Shown here in pieces: positions 1 to 12,449 of a stretch of DNA of 64,000 nucleotides. Within the stretch, counting starts at the first letter, position 1. Every line of letters begins with the position of its first letter. The notes beneath the pieces were generated by a model that searched no databases, was not told the origin of the DNA, and worked only from the letters and a program-made list of their open reading frames with translations. The stretch covers positions 5,706,501 through 5,770,500 of the forward strand of contig CM040101.1 of assembly GCA_022496805.1 (NCBI GenBank), given 5' to 3'. The translations under genes were made by a program, and so were the position numbers. This stretch comes from Pohlia nutans (lineage: Eukaryota; Streptophyta; Bryopsida; Bryales; Mniaceae).

Positions 1-455
1 ACGGTTGGATTTAGTCATACTTGATTACATATCTTCCTAAAATTACAAATGTAGAAGTATGTCAAGTCGTTGACCAAGCCAAAATTGCATTGACTGTAGT
101 TCAAAAGTGGCCTTGCAAAAATGAGGTCATAGATTTAAAGCACACAAAAATTTCAAAGAATCACCACGTTTAAAAGTATCTCATTTCAAACTCATTTCAA
201 CAAATTTTACTCAAAAAATATTAAAATTTTGTTTGTAATCAAATTTAGAAGGAATTTTTAATTTTAACTTTCAAATTTTATAATTAAATATTAATGATAG
301 TATTGGTGAATCAAATTGTATAGATAGAATCTAAAATTCAAAATCTAGAACTTTCATTTGTATATCAATTCCAAAATATTCTTCTAAATGGGAGTTTATA
401 ATAATTTTTCTCAAATTGCCAATTCCATGGACACCCTGGTACGTTTAGGGGTTAA
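1..455. mobile_element. piggyBac-like MITE, family A, cut by the window edge
   Basis: AT-rich repeat ending in GTTTAGGGGTTAA at 443-455. Its last 200 bases resemble the end of the copy at 24113-24680: both contain a 'gatagaatctaaaat' block about 140 bases before the terminus. A third copy lies inverted at 60631-61206. The terminus is TTAA preceded by a GGGG inverted-repeat end, as expected for a TTAA-inserting element. The other end lies outside the window. No coding capacity seen. Confidence 0.55.
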
Positions 456-2032
456 ATTTCGACAGTGAAGTCTAGAGTCTAAGATACTGCTATATAAAAT
501 ATTTTCTTTTCTTCATTTCAAAGACCTTCAAGTAATGTCATTTCCACATTTCCGTGGATTTTCATTTCCATGGATACTAAGCTAGAAATTGATATGTAGT
601 TGAATAATTTATAAAATTTGTAAACTCACAAACCTAAACCGTAATGTCCTTAACCTCTAAATGTCTAAACATAGCAAGTACAATATGGTGCATTTTGGTT
701 GTATTTGGAATGTATCCACACTTTTAATGGATTTAAGTTCAAAAGAGAAGTTGGAATTTAGATTAATGCAATTGTAACGAGCTATTGAGATTCTAATTTA
801 AAGGTTCTTGTTTGTAGCAAATGCCAATTATATGGCAACGTATCTACTATCTATAGTCTAGATATGTGGAACCACAAAACTGGATGGAAAAAATAACAAC
901 TCATGACATTGGCAAAAGGTTGTGTTTGAAATCTACTACTTGAAATGGATACAAGATTTAAAATTTGTTTTGTTTTAAGTAACCCTAAAAGTCCAAGGGG
1001 TATTAGACAAAACTTAGATGTCTTACAGTATGTGCCTTTCATATGTTTGATGAAGTTTGGTTCAATAGAAAAATGTAGGGCATCATCTCTATAAATTATC
1101 CATATGGTCAAACTTCCATTAAAACTTTAGATATTTTTTTAATGAATTTAAAAGTTATAACCTTTGAAAAATTATATAAATTATAATTTTCAATTTGAGA
1201 GTTAAAAAATTAGCATGATCAGTTAGAATTGGTTAATCTATAGTAAACATAAAAAACCCAAGAAATGATAGAGGGAACATCGTTATTTTTTCCAAATAGC
1301 AGATTTTGTAACACTAAGACAATGTTGAAGTGATCCACTTTGAAAAATTCTCCTTGGTGGAGTTTAATTTCGATTGACATAATTCAAATGGGTAGTTGCA
1401 CGTTATGGTGTGTTGTTTGGCAACCTGCAGACTACGCACATGAGTGAAGACTATGTTGAACGGTGGGTTAAAAAAGTAAAAGGCAATTTACTTTCGTAGT
1501 AAATAGGGTTTCCTCTTTTGTACATCCGATTGTACAGTCCACCATCCCGTGTTATGTGCTTCGACTCCAAGTTGTGTTGCGACGTGTTCTCTATTTCTAT
1601 TCAAAGTTGCCTTGTGACATGTTCTGTGTTTTCGACTCAAAGTTGCGTTGTGTTCCGATTTTCATGTGCTACGATGGAGAAATCTTCGTGAACTATGTTG
1701 GAGGTAATCGCCAGTTTTATCGCGACGGAGGGCGGCTCAGTTGTTCTGCATCTTCTCACTCTATGGCGGCCATCGTCCGAGGGTGCTTTTTCTTATTGTG
1801 CAACACTTGTTGTTTTGAGACTGTTTTCCCATTTCCTCTGTTTCACAATGTTTTCTACGGCCATGACAACTTATGAGTGGTATACTGGGAATCATGTTCG
1901 TCACCCTGCACGCGGATCTCGTGGACGTGGTGTCGGAGAGTGTTCTCGCCAACCTCAGCGACAGACTATACACGCGGCCTCCTTCGCAGCTGGAAAATAA
2001 ACTTGATGTAGTATTTTAAAATATATTTAAGT

Positions 2033-2330
2033 GTCATTTGACGACATAGGCTAAAACTTCCACAAATGTCCAAATGCCCAATAACAACACTACTCGCCAC
2101 CAGCACTAATTGCCTTTAGTTTATGCTCAGCTCTCTACTAGGCCTTTAGTAATCTTACTATGGAACTCACGATGTTAATATCACTACTTGAAACACTTTG
2201 GTAGCGGCCTAGTGTGGAGCAAGACATATCCTAACTTGTGTCATGAGGTGCAACCGAACACCTCACAATGCCAAAGGTGAGGGAATGAGCCGGCCCAAAC
2301 ACTAACTTCACCCCTTGGAAAACATTGCAG
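2033..2330 (+). repeat. Dispersed repeat, inverted partner at 36290-36575
   Basis: This segment is recognisably the reverse complement of 36290-36575. Shared landmarks are ACTACTCGCCAC, GGACTCACGATGT-like and AACTTCACCCCTTGGAAA blocks in the same order. Identity is perhaps 70-75 percent by eye. No terminal repeats or protein-coding motif were seen, so the repeat class is unknown. Confidence 0.6.
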
Positions 2331-2997
2331 CTTAATTTTGCACCATGCGAAAGTGAGGAGGAAGACCACCCCTCCTCATACTCTCTACAGTTCCCTAACT
2401 TCTTGGTCTAAAACACTTCCTAGATACACTTTTTTTTGGAAGACCACCCACTTCATCGCCATAATCTAGAAATTGTTCCTCAAAAGACCCCTGAACTTCT
2501 AACCAGTGTAATTTCTAACTCAATTGTCCAAATCTTAAGTGTGAGCCTATTTTTTTATCTATCCTTCAAGAGCATAATGTTGTATTCATATTTTGCATTG
2601 CGACGTGTATTAAAGAAGTTATGGACCTTCAAAGATTTGGAACTTTGGAAGTAGCGTTTCTAATTCTCCCCTTCTTTGTTGGACCATACCTTCTAAGTAT
2701 GTGCTTTGTTCCTTATGAGTCTTAGCTTGAATATGAAGAGTTCTTCTCTTTAGTTTTTTAACAACATATAGCATGCCCCATTTAATTAAAGGTGTCATTG
2801 GGAACCTTGGGTTCCACCTTCAAATCCAATTTTTGGTCTTATTGTAAATTAATGAAGATCAAAATGTTAAGCATAGATTTAAAAAATGTAAACTCCTATT
2901 GGATTTCAAGTCTTACTTTTATCCAACCTTTACATATGGTTGTAACAAGAGACCATATTTAAGAATTCTTTGACCAATAGCCACGTATAAAGCACCT

Positions 2998-3768
2998 TTA
3001 ACCCCTAAATGCCCAAGGGTTTTTTTAAGAAACTAGACGTGTTATAATGCCCATCGTACTCAACTTTTATGACTTACAAACCTTAAATATATGTAGAGCA
3101 CAACAATAAGACAACATCCATACAATTTAATTTTGGAAAAATGCTATGAATTATTTAATAATCAATTTATAAGAATTATCTTTGAAAATTCATAAAAAAT
3201 GCACATTTAGTCATTTGGACTTGGAATCAAGTATGATAGGTCAAAACATTGGTTTTACATGGTGGTTACCTTTTTCATGTTAGAGCTAATCTCATTTGAT
3301 AAAAACCTAAAGATTTCATTCTGAGCAAATTTTCAAATTTGTGACAGTTTGAGATACTGTCACTTTGAGGGCTTTAGGGAATATCAATAAATATTTTTTT
3401 TAGGTTTTTTATTTGGGAAGATTGATCAATTTGAATATCAACAAGGGAAAAAAAATCACGCTCAAAAATTGTTATTTTTGCATAAGATATGGACATTTAA
3501 AGTTGGCTGAAATTTTGGTAATCTTGAAATTTTGATGGACCAAATATGGTCGGTTAGGCAGTTAGGGGTTGAGACATAAGTGCCTTTGAGTCTCTTCCTA
3601 AAATAAAAAATTTACCTTTTTTGGTTGAAAATAAAAAAATCTAAAATTTAACTCTTAGTACTGCCCGTAAAAAAATTTAAACCGGTTAGAAGAATTAAAC
3701 TGCCGTCACAGATTTGAGCTGAAATTTTCGGGCGACCATATTTGGTCGCTCAGGCTGTTAGGGGTTAA
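2998..3768. mobile_element. piggyBac-like MITE with duplicated right end
   Basis: The left end is TTAACCCCTAAATGCCC at 2998. A matching right end, GGCAGTTAGGGGTTGA, closes at 3572, and a second, GGCTGTTAGGGGTTAA, closes at 3768. Just inside each right end lies a short palindrome around CCATATTTGG or CCAAATATGG. The structure fits either one element with a duplicated terminus or two overlapping insertions. Non-coding. Confidence 0.55.
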
Positions 3769-4065
3769 GAAAGAACTTGAAGGTGTAAACATCCAAAAGT
3801 GTCTAACACAAAAGCTGCATTTTTTGCCTATCCCGTTAATCAATATTTAACTTTATTTTAAAAAGATTTGAAAACATTTACAAATAATAAAACTTTGATC
3901 CTTCGTAACTTTTTCATATGATATTCTAACGACACGTTCTTTGATGGGTTGAAATCCTCTTTTGATTGCCAACAATAAATGAATGAATAATATAAATTTT
4001 TATTTATTTGGAAATTATAATAAAATGGTGATCAATACACTAAAATTGTGATTTGGTGTTCAATA

Positions 4066-4265
4066 AGAATTGATGTCTTTTACCACATTTTGCTCAAAGG
4101 TGAGGGGAAATATATAGTGTCCCTAGTTACACAAGAATTTGTCACTTGTCAATTCCACTTCCATTGAGAATGCCATGTTCTTTCCATGTGATGAGGGTGA
4201 CATGAGTTTGGCATGCCCTCTTTATTATAAAGTTGTCATTCTTCATTAGAATACTACATCCCAAA
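4066..4265 (+). repeat. Dispersed repeat, direct copy at 55690-55890
   Basis: About 200 bases are shared with 55690-55890 in the same orientation. Both run through TTGATG..TTTA.CCACA, a TCAAAGGTGAGG block, CACTTCCA.TGAGA.TGCCAT and GACATGAGTT.GGCATGCC, and end near an ACTACAT block. No coding signal was recognised. Confidence 0.6.
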
Positions 4266-5160
4266 GGTTTATTTGTAGTTTTTCTTATTTTAGATGTTGC
4301 ACTGAAAAGTCTTTTATAAGAACATTGTTGATATCTAGAAAGCCAAATAGTGTTCATGTTGAGAAATAGTGTCCCGAACACAAAATCACAATTTTAGACA
4401 GAGCATAAATTTGACTAATAACTCTTGTTTTCACAAGAATATTTTGGGACAAGATTATTGAGCCTCTGCTATTCATGAGGACAAATTCTAGGAAGTTTAT
4501 CTTTTCATAAGTTTTAAGTTCAAATATCTATTGAATTTTGAACAATGATACCATACTTAACAAAACTCAACTTTAAAACCAAGGTTCGAGACCACAGGAG
4601 TCCAGGAGGCGGACTGAGGACTCTTAACAAATCCCTAATCACATATCATTGGAATTTAGATAGAATTCAAAGGGGGAAAAGATGAAAAAAGACTTTTCAA
4701 ATTGAAAAGATTCATTTGTTTCCTCTTTTCACACGGAAAAAATATTCTCCAAAAATCACTTTTCATTGACAAGAATTTTGCCTTAAGACATGCCACAGTT
4801 TGTCAAATTTATAGCCTGATTTTAGTGTAGAGAAAAAAAATGGTCTTCATAAGGTTTTTTAAGCCCTTGTGAGCTATACCTAGGAATAAGAATCCTTGCA
4901 CGGGAATTGATCTATCGGATTTTAGAATATTGGACATGCCACATAATCCTTTATTTAACTAATGATGTTGGTGAGTTGGAAGTCCATAGTAGCCTTGCCT
5001 CAAGAATCACATGTTTTGAAATTATCATCTTTCATGCAATGAGAGCAAAAGGGTGAACCCTTGCATTGGCTAATGAACCTTATGCTTTGGGTGTCTTCAC
5101 TCTATTGGTTTGGCGTGCTAAAAGTGCTAAGTCTACTCCTCCAGTAAAAACGCTAATTTA

Positions 5161-5427
5161 GCCCTGATTCTAAATCCCCCCTTGAGGTTAATGCATGAGG
5201 ACAAAACTGGTCCCTATTGAACTAGTTGGGGCCCACTGTTAAAATTAACCCCCTCTTCTAATGGGTGAAATTTCCCGGGAGGGTCCCCTTATACTAAAGT
5301 AAGCAAGTGGGCCCCATCTTTGAATTTTTTTGCCAAAAATACCCTTAGGATGCTTGAAGTGAAAATTTCAGAGAATTGGGCTGGGGTGAATAGTATTTGC
5401 ATTTATGTCAGGGAATTAGAGTCGGGG
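5161..5427. mobile_element. hAT-like MITE, older copy
   Basis: Related to the better-preserved copy at 51921-52197. Its ends are CCCTGATTCTAAATCCCCCC and GGAATTAGAGTCGGGG, which are imperfect inverted repeats. Internal blocks are shared, including AGGACAAAACT and a GAAAATTTCAGA block before the right end. No clean target duplication remains here. Non-coding. Confidence 0.55.
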
Positions 5428-5904
5428 CCAGTGATCCCATGACTAGTTTGTGGTATTTATTGCGATATGCTATCACCCATGCAGAAAGTCAATTACTTTT
5501 GCTACCCAAGTATGTAGAAGTAGAAAAAAAAAGATAAAATTATTCTTACAAAATATATTTAGAGAGTTCTTATTAGTTGCTAAGTACTAATGAAGCCTTA
5601 ATTGTTCGTTATTGATGCTACCTCCAAAGTAAATGATGTAGCAAATTGTCTATTGACTTATAAAATTTGTCAATTTTTTTTGCTAATGACTATTTTTTAC
5701 TTAGTAGCACAAGAATTTTGTTTGGTAGAAACCCAGCTAATTTTAGGATGTGGTTTCCACGGTCAAAGGTCCTACCCCAATTTCCGCAATAACCAATCGA
5801 AGAAATGACTCTGGAGTGCAAATTCCAAACATGGCAAAGCAGCCAATTCACGCACTCTGTCTCTCTCTCATCACTCTCCAGACTTGACCAGTCTTGACTT
5901 GGCA

Positions 5905-5936
5905 AGAAGAAGAAGAAGAAGAAGAAGAAGAAGAAG
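5905..5936 (+). repeat. (AGA)n microsatellite upstream of NEF1
   Basis: About ten uninterrupted AAG/AGA triplets lie roughly 235 bases before the NEF1 start codon, probably in its promoter or 5' leader. Triplet purine runs are common in plant 5' leaders. A regulatory role is not shown. Confidence 0.9.
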
Positions 5937-6020
5937 CTCCGCCATCTCCATAGCCGGTAGTTTAGTTTGGCACCATCTGCTTCTACGCATCCATCTCCGA
6001 CGTGCTCACGTTGCCTGCCG

Positions 6021-6153
6021 GTAAGTATTCTGTGTACCCGACTCCAAACCTTAAAACCCTAAACTTTTGCAAGGGTTGACGGAGTGCTTTGTTGTGTTTG
6101 GCAGAAGCGATGATGGAGAGATGGAGGTGAAGGGTGGGGTTCGGGGAGGGTAG
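6021..6153 (+). promoter_or_regulatory. Probable 5' leader intron and two short uORFs of NEF1
   Basis: A strong donor GTAAGT at 6021 and the acceptor TTTGGCAG ending at 6104 would remove an 84-base leader intron containing a telo-box-like AAAACCCTAAAC. The leader after the junction carries two short upstream ORFs: ATG at 6110-6130 (six codons plus stop) and ATG at 6121-6153 (ten codons plus stop). Both end before the main ATG at 6171, so they could dampen translation. The intron and leader are inferred from sequence only. Confidence 0.4.
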
Positions 6154-6170
6154 AGCAGGCGACTCGAGCG

Positions 6171-9100
6171 ATGGAGTACCGGCCATCGGGGGGCATGGCG
6201 GCCCCGGGGATGGAGAACGGGATGAGCCGGAATCGGAGGAGTGGCTATGGCGAGATTAGGTTTACCCCGAACTCGTTTCAGTACAATGGGCGCGTGGCCG
6301 CGGCGATGGTGCCGTGCGCGATCTTCCTCCTCGGAATTGGAGGGAAGCCCGTGCTGGCGACTCTGACGGTAGGGTTGATGCTGGCGTACATTCTGGACTC
6401 GCTCCACTTCAAGCAAGGGGCGATGTTCGCTGTCTGGGGGTCGCTGTTCGCCACGGGGCTGGCGATGATGTTCACAGGATCGGCATTCACGGCTTCGTCG
6501 TCGTCGTTCTTCCTCCATTTGAGCTGCTTGTTCGTCGCGTTTCAGTTCATGTTTCTGGTAGGGTTATGGGCTACCGTGCAGTTCCGCTGGATGCAGCTGG
6601 AACATCCGCACGTGGTGTTGGCATTGGAGAGGGTTTTGTTTGCGTGCATGCCGTTCACGGCGTCCACCATCCAGACGTGGGGCGTGGTGACGGCCGTGGG
6701 GATGACGAACGCGCCGTACTATTACATGGTGTTCTTGTTCGAGCTTTACTGGCTGTTCGCGTTGCCATTGCCTTCCTCGTTTCGAGTGAAGAGTGAGAGG
6801 TCGTATGGAGGCCAATTCTCGGAGGAAGCTCTGATTCAGGGCTCCCTGGAAGGCTCGTTCCAGACTCTGGCCATTATGTTCCTTCCGTTGTTGTTCCACA
6901 TTGGCTCCCACCATGCCCGCTTGATTTCTTCCGCGAATGCCATCTGTGATCTCCTGCTGCTTTTCTTCGTTCCTTTGCTGTTTCAGCTCTATGCATCTAC
7001 GCGGGGAGCTCTTCATTGGTTGTACAAGGATCAGCTAGTGCTTCAGCAAGTGAGGGTTATGAATGGCGCCATCGCCTTGCTCGTTGTCATCCTCTGCCTG
7101 GAAGTTAGGGTTGTGTTCTACTCGTTTGGGCAGTACATCCAAATTCCATCTCCTTGGAACTACCTTCTCGTGACAATCGCAGCTGTGGGAGGGGCAGCTG
7201 GGTTTGGGGCTTATCTCGTTGGCCTCATTGGAGATGCTGTGAGCTCTCTCCTTCTGACTTCTGTTCTGGTGGCGGCTTCATTCTCGGCCTCAGTTGTTGT
7301 CGGCTTGCCCTGGATGGTACGTGCCCTTCTTAGACTATGTTTGTTGGAAGGATTTCTATTGGTAGCACATCATATGTAATATGCCCTGCGTTTAGGTTAT
7401 TGATGCATTGATTCCGCTATTGATTTACCAGAAACACTCTTTTGGGATTGCTGTTGATGAAGGCTTATGGTACTTCATAGATAAGCTGTAGGAGAGAACG
7501 CGTTTAAGGAGAATGAAGTGTAGCGAAGATTTATATTCACAAGATTTAAGGTCAATAAAAGAGAAAGTGCTGCTGATGTGAATCCCGTACCAAAGCAGTT
7601 TTTGTAGATAAATGAAGAGGTTGATTCATTGGCCCATCTATATGTGGTTTGAGAAGATGGTTCATCATATGAAAGAGAGTTGTTGCTCTTGTTCGCTAAT
7701 GTGTCGGTTGAATTTGTCATATGCAGTACTTGCCTGCTCCAGTCGCTGCTGCATACTTCATCGCCCAGTTCTTTTTGAGGAAGGACCTCGTTTCTTATGC
7801 GATTTTTGTTGTAGCTGCGGTTGTGCCCTTGGTATGGTTTGTAGTACAAAATTTCTGGTATTTGAACATCTGGCTCGGAGGGGCCCCGCTTCAAACAATA
7901 TGCAAATATATTATTGGAGGTGCTGTGGTGGCCATGGGGGTTCCAGGGCTTGCCCTTCTTCCGAACAAAGCACGATATGCTGCAGAGGTCGGGCTCATCG
8001 GCCATGCTTTGATTGTGTGTCATTTGGAGAATCGGTTGTATAATTTTACGAGTATCTACTATTTTTCAATGGACGATGATGTGGTGTATCCGAGTTACAT
8101 GGTTGTTTTTACGACAGTGCTGGGGCTGGTGCTGGTGCATCGCTTAGCAGATAGTAGGAGGATCAGCTCAGTGTCCTATTGGCTGATGATATGCCTCTAT
8201 TTGTCTAAGCTCTCAATGCTGTTCCTGAGTTCACCGCATGTTGTGTGGGCGACTGCGTTGCTGCTTCTTGCAGTTACACCACCACTCTTACTTTACAAGT
8301 ATTACTCACCACCCTTTCTCTCTTGTTGGTGTCTGCGTCTATAGTTTCCAGCCATACGCTTCTTCTTCGATGATCGTTTGGAATTTCCTGAGAGTACCTG
8401 TGTATTGCAGTTCAACACACTCTTTTCGCTATTTTGGATTCTAAAGAGAGCTTTAGTTGCAAGTTGATGGTTTATTGTGACATCAGTCAAGGGTTTCGCA
8501 ATTGAATAGCTTAGTTCATAGGTAATTCCTCGTATCATTCTTCTCATTTAGCTGACGACAGCTTCTCAGCGTCTGGTTTGGATTTTGATATCGTAGCATG
8601 GTTAATGTTTGCAGGGGCGGAGTAAAGGGGGGCTTCAGGATGAAGCCATGGCAAGGAATGGCCAATGCAGCGGTTGTAGGCATATCAGTCTGGCTTTGTC
8701 GCTTTACTATATTTGAAGCTTTACAATGGTGGACAGGGGTTACTCCATCAGATGGATTGATTTTGGGCAGCTTAATCCTGTCGGCGGGTGTTGCAAGTGC
8801 TCCAATTGTCACACAGCATTTCTCCCACATACAGGTATTCATCATCTTTGTAATCTCACACACAATCTTGTGATGCTACACAATATCTGCATACGAGTAC
8901 TACAATTCTTTTTGGAACTTCTATGGTCTGCTTGTGATAGACTACTCATGCATGGATCAGTTCTGCTAGTGTGTGTTCTTAAATTAAGTGTGCTGAGGGG
9001 AAAGGGAATGCATCGTGATTAGCCCACTTGCAGCTCTGCAATGGAGTGGGAATCATCACTAGATGCAGAGAGAGATGCAGAGTTCGTTGAGTCGTCTGCG

Positions 9101-11190
9101 CTATTTAACCTGAGCCCAAGACGAATTAAGAACTGCTATATTATTGAAAGGGAATGCATCGTGATTAGCCTACTTGTAGCTCTGCAATGAAGTGGGATTC
9201 ATCACCAGATGCACAGAGAGAGATGCAGAGTTCGTTGAGTCGTCTGGGCTATTTAACCTGAGCCCAAGACGAATTAAGAATTGCAATATTATTGAAAGGG
9301 AATGCATCGTGATTAGCCTACTTGTAGCTCTGCAATGGAGTGGGATTCATCACTAGATGCACAGAGAGAGATGCAGAGTTCGTTGAGTCGTCTGGGCTAT
9401 TTAACCTGAGCCTGAGACGAATTAAGAATTGCAATATTATTGAAAGGGAATGCATCGTGATTAGCCTACTTGTAGCTCTGCAATGGAGTGGGATTCATCA
9501 CTAGATGCACAGAGAGAGATGCCGAGTTCGTTGAGTCGTCTGGGCTATTTAACCTGAGCCCAAGACGAATTAAGAACTGCTATATCATTGTTCTTTGTAG
9601 TTCCTTAATAATTATAGTCTTTCTTTTTTTCATCTGCCTGGTACTTTCTGTGCTATGTGCCTCTGTCTTTATACAAGTGGATTTGTGACAGTGAAATTGT
9701 AAATAGTTTGCTACTGGCATGAATTCCAAGCATCCTGCAGTACATTGTTGTTGTATAAGTCGAGTGTAACTTTGATTTGACCTGTGGCTGTCTCATTCGC
9801 GATCTTTGTGCTGGGGCTTGCGGACGTATTTTAAAATTTTGAATGCAGAATAATTTTCGTTCTGACATGATTATTCTTGTTGACGCAGAGTGCCAAGAGG
9901 GCGTTGGTGCTTGTGGTTTCAGTGGGATTCCTGTTCATAATCATGCAGCCCCCAGTGCCTGAGGCTTGGACGTTCTGGTGGGACAAGGCTCATATGCCAG
10001 AAAGAACTGCAGACAGCATTGCCATTTATGGAGCTGCAGCGGATACACCTACGTGGCCAACGTGGCTTCTCATCATAACCATTATAACCTCCCTCGCAGC
10101 TCTGACTTCCGCAATCCCAATACAAGATGTGGTGGAGCTTCGTTTTGTGTATGCAGTGGGCATGGGGGTCAGCACGGGTGTTTATTTATGCGCACAGTAC
10201 TTCCTGCAGGCTGCTGTACTGCATGTTTTGCTTGTAGCAGCTATGGCATGTGCTTCTGTGTTCCTGGTCTTCACACACTTACCATCAGCAACAAGTCCCC
10301 GACTCCTCCCATGGGTGTTTGGAATCTTGGTTGGGCTTTGTCCAATCATTTATTTAGCCGAGGGGCAGTTGAGATTTCAAACGGGAGATCGCGCAGGCAG
10401 TGAGGATAACTACATCACGCTGTTTGCCCTGGAGGGCTCAAGAGTGTCCCTGCTGGGGCTTTATGCCGCAATCTTTATGGCTATTGCTTTTGAAATCAAG
10501 GTGAAGCTGGCATCAATCATAGCAGACAAGGTTTCAGAGAGGCTTGTGGGAGGTCCTGGACCCAAGTATCGTCTGTCCCAGCAGCGCAAGCCTTCGTCAA
10601 CCAATGCATTCAGTGTGAAAAAGCTTGCTGCAGAGGGGGCTTGGATGGCAACTATTGGCAATGTGGCAACTCTGCTATGTTTCGGCATTTGCTTAATCCT
10701 CAACCTTCACTTGACAGGAGGCTCGGATCGATCTGTCATCTTCCTTGCACCGATTTTATTGCTCCTGAATCAGGATGCCAACTTGTTGACAGGGTTTGGT
10801 GACCGACAGCGGTACTTCCCATTGACTGCAGCATTGTCTGGTTATCTGATCCTGTCTGCAGGTTATCGGTTGTGGATCGAGGTATGGCATGGCTACCACA
10901 GCTCGGACTGGGGGCTGCAGACAGGTGGGCCTGGGCTCTTTTACCTTGTGAAGAACATAATCCTTCTGGGCCTGACCACGCCCAACCACTTTTTGTTCAA
11001 TAGGTTCATGTGGAATTATCTCAAACAATCAAGCATGTTGTTGCTCTTGACAACACCAATGAATCTGCCAGCAGCTATTATCACAGACATCGTTAGTATC
11101 AGATTCTTAGCTTGCTTAGGAATGGTCTACGCCCTTGTCCAATATGTAATCTCCCGGAACATTCGGATTGCTGGAATGAGATTAATTTGA
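6171..11190 (+). CDS. NEF1: NO EXINE FORMATION 1 (NEF1) homologue, polytopic membrane protein
   Basis: Four coding exons join in frame: 6171-7316, 7727-8298, 8615-8834 and 9889-11190 (TGA). All introns have GT..AG ends (phases 0, 2, 0), giving 1079 aa. The length and the colinear blocks match flowering-plant NEF1 as I remember it, for example FQLYASTRGAL, VPGLALLPNK, ENRLYNF, DVVYPSYMV, EALQWW, SDGLILG, LLPWVFG and FLAPILLLLNQD. The protein is almost entirely hydrophobic segments with short loops, so many membrane spans. The first ATG after the leader starts a short polar N-terminus before the conserved RFTPNSFQYNGR block. Arabidopsis NEF1 is a plastid membrane protein needed for normal lipid content and pollen exine; a role in spore wall or plastid lipid here is inference. 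Exon 1 is much GC-richer than the flanks. Intron 3 holds a 148-base tandem repeat. Confidence 0.93.
9001..9590 (+). repeat. Four-copy 146-148-base tandem repeat in NEF1 intron 3
   Basis: Four head-to-tail copies start with AAAGGGAATGCATCGTGATT at 9001, 9147, 9295 and 9443. Each passes through an AGAGATGC.GAGTTCGTTGAG block and CTATTTAACCTGAGCC. Copies differ by only a few bases, so the amplification is recent. The period is not a multiple of three and the array is entirely intronic. Confidence 0.95.
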
Positions 11191-12449
11191 TATGAATTTT
11201 TCTGGACTCTCGTGAGACAATGTGGTGGTTGAACATATGAGGTGTCCAGTACCAAGTTGGGAATACCCAAATAAGCAGTTGTTGTCACTAGGTTTAACCA
11301 CTAATCGTCGGGCCTACGACTATGGAATCTTGCTTTACCTGTCACTCAATTTTGGCACCATAAATAAGATAAGAATTTAACTTTGTATTTTTAGTAGATG
11401 AAGCCATGTGTCACTCCTACACACTGTTCGGGAAGAACCGATGGTTAGTTACAAGTCAGTCGGTTGATTTTCCAAATAATTGGTTGAATCTCAAGAATAG
11501 AGGCAAAAGACCGGACTAAATGACTAAAAATTAGTTATAATTAGTATTTATAAAAGAAATGTATAGGATAAATTCTTAAGAAAAGTGGTTGGTTTGGGAA
11601 AACAAAGGAAATTGACTGGTTGGCTCAAAAAGTATCCCAAACACTGCTACTACAGATCATGAACTTTTCATAAATTTTGGTGAAAATTTGAAATTACTAT
11701 GATTTTTTGAAGTGATTGTAGAGAAAATTCATATCAGTTACAAAATGTACTCAAAACTTTTGATCTTTTTACCCGAGGTGTAAATAATAATGAAGAATAA
11801 TACAGTGCTCTTAATAAAATGGTGTCCCCCTTCTTCTAAACCTATAAACTTTGTGCTAAACCAAAACAACAAATCTTCATGATCATTCCAGATTTCTCGA
11901 TAGGAATTTTCATATTGTAAGTGACGTATCAACTCTAGTTTATAGTCTACTTTTTAAATTTAGAAAATTTAATATATTGTGCATTCTATTGCATTTACAA
12001 GCCTTGTGGGTCAAGATCTATGCTATATTTTATAGCACTTTCACTTGCTATATTTTCCAAAACAAATGATTCTAATGATTCTTATTTATCATGAGAATTT
12101 TTAGTGTGACTTTAATTTTCTATTAAAGTATTGGATTTATTTATAATGTTTCGAATTTTAAATATGATCGTTTCTGCAAACAAAGCTCAAAAATCTTCTC
12201 AAGTTGTGGTGATCTATGCCTTCTAGATTGGAACCAGTGATAAAGACAAAGTTTGGACATATGCATTTCAATGTAAGTGAGAAGCCTTATCATTCAAATG
12301 GTTGTAGAATTTTGAGTGCTCACATGTAGTAGAATACATTCATTGATCAAAATGTTTTCTTCTTGAAGTCTCGATTGAATATTTAAAATAAAAACAATTT
12401 AGTATCATTTTACATGCAATAGTTGTAGAGCTTTGATTACTCATATGTA

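Larger units (their letters stand above)
456..5904. other. Gene-free repeat-rich stretch
   Basis: No convincing gene. Short open frames at 1556-2000 lie in a slightly GC-richer patch but match no family I know and have no splice support. The stretch holds a lone piggyBac-like end at 650 (TTAACCTCTAAATGTC) whose partner I could not identify, and several dispersed repeats listed separately. The rest is AT-rich sequence with no recognised feature. Confidence 0.5.

Noticed and set aside
650..1236. A full piggyBac-like MITE from 650 to the TTAA at 1233-1236
   Set aside because: The left end is convincing but the proposed right end lacks the inverted-repeat match.
4588..4615. A B-box-like GGTTCGAGACC, considered as a tRNA or SINE
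   Set aside because: No A box at a suitable distance and no tRNA-like fold.
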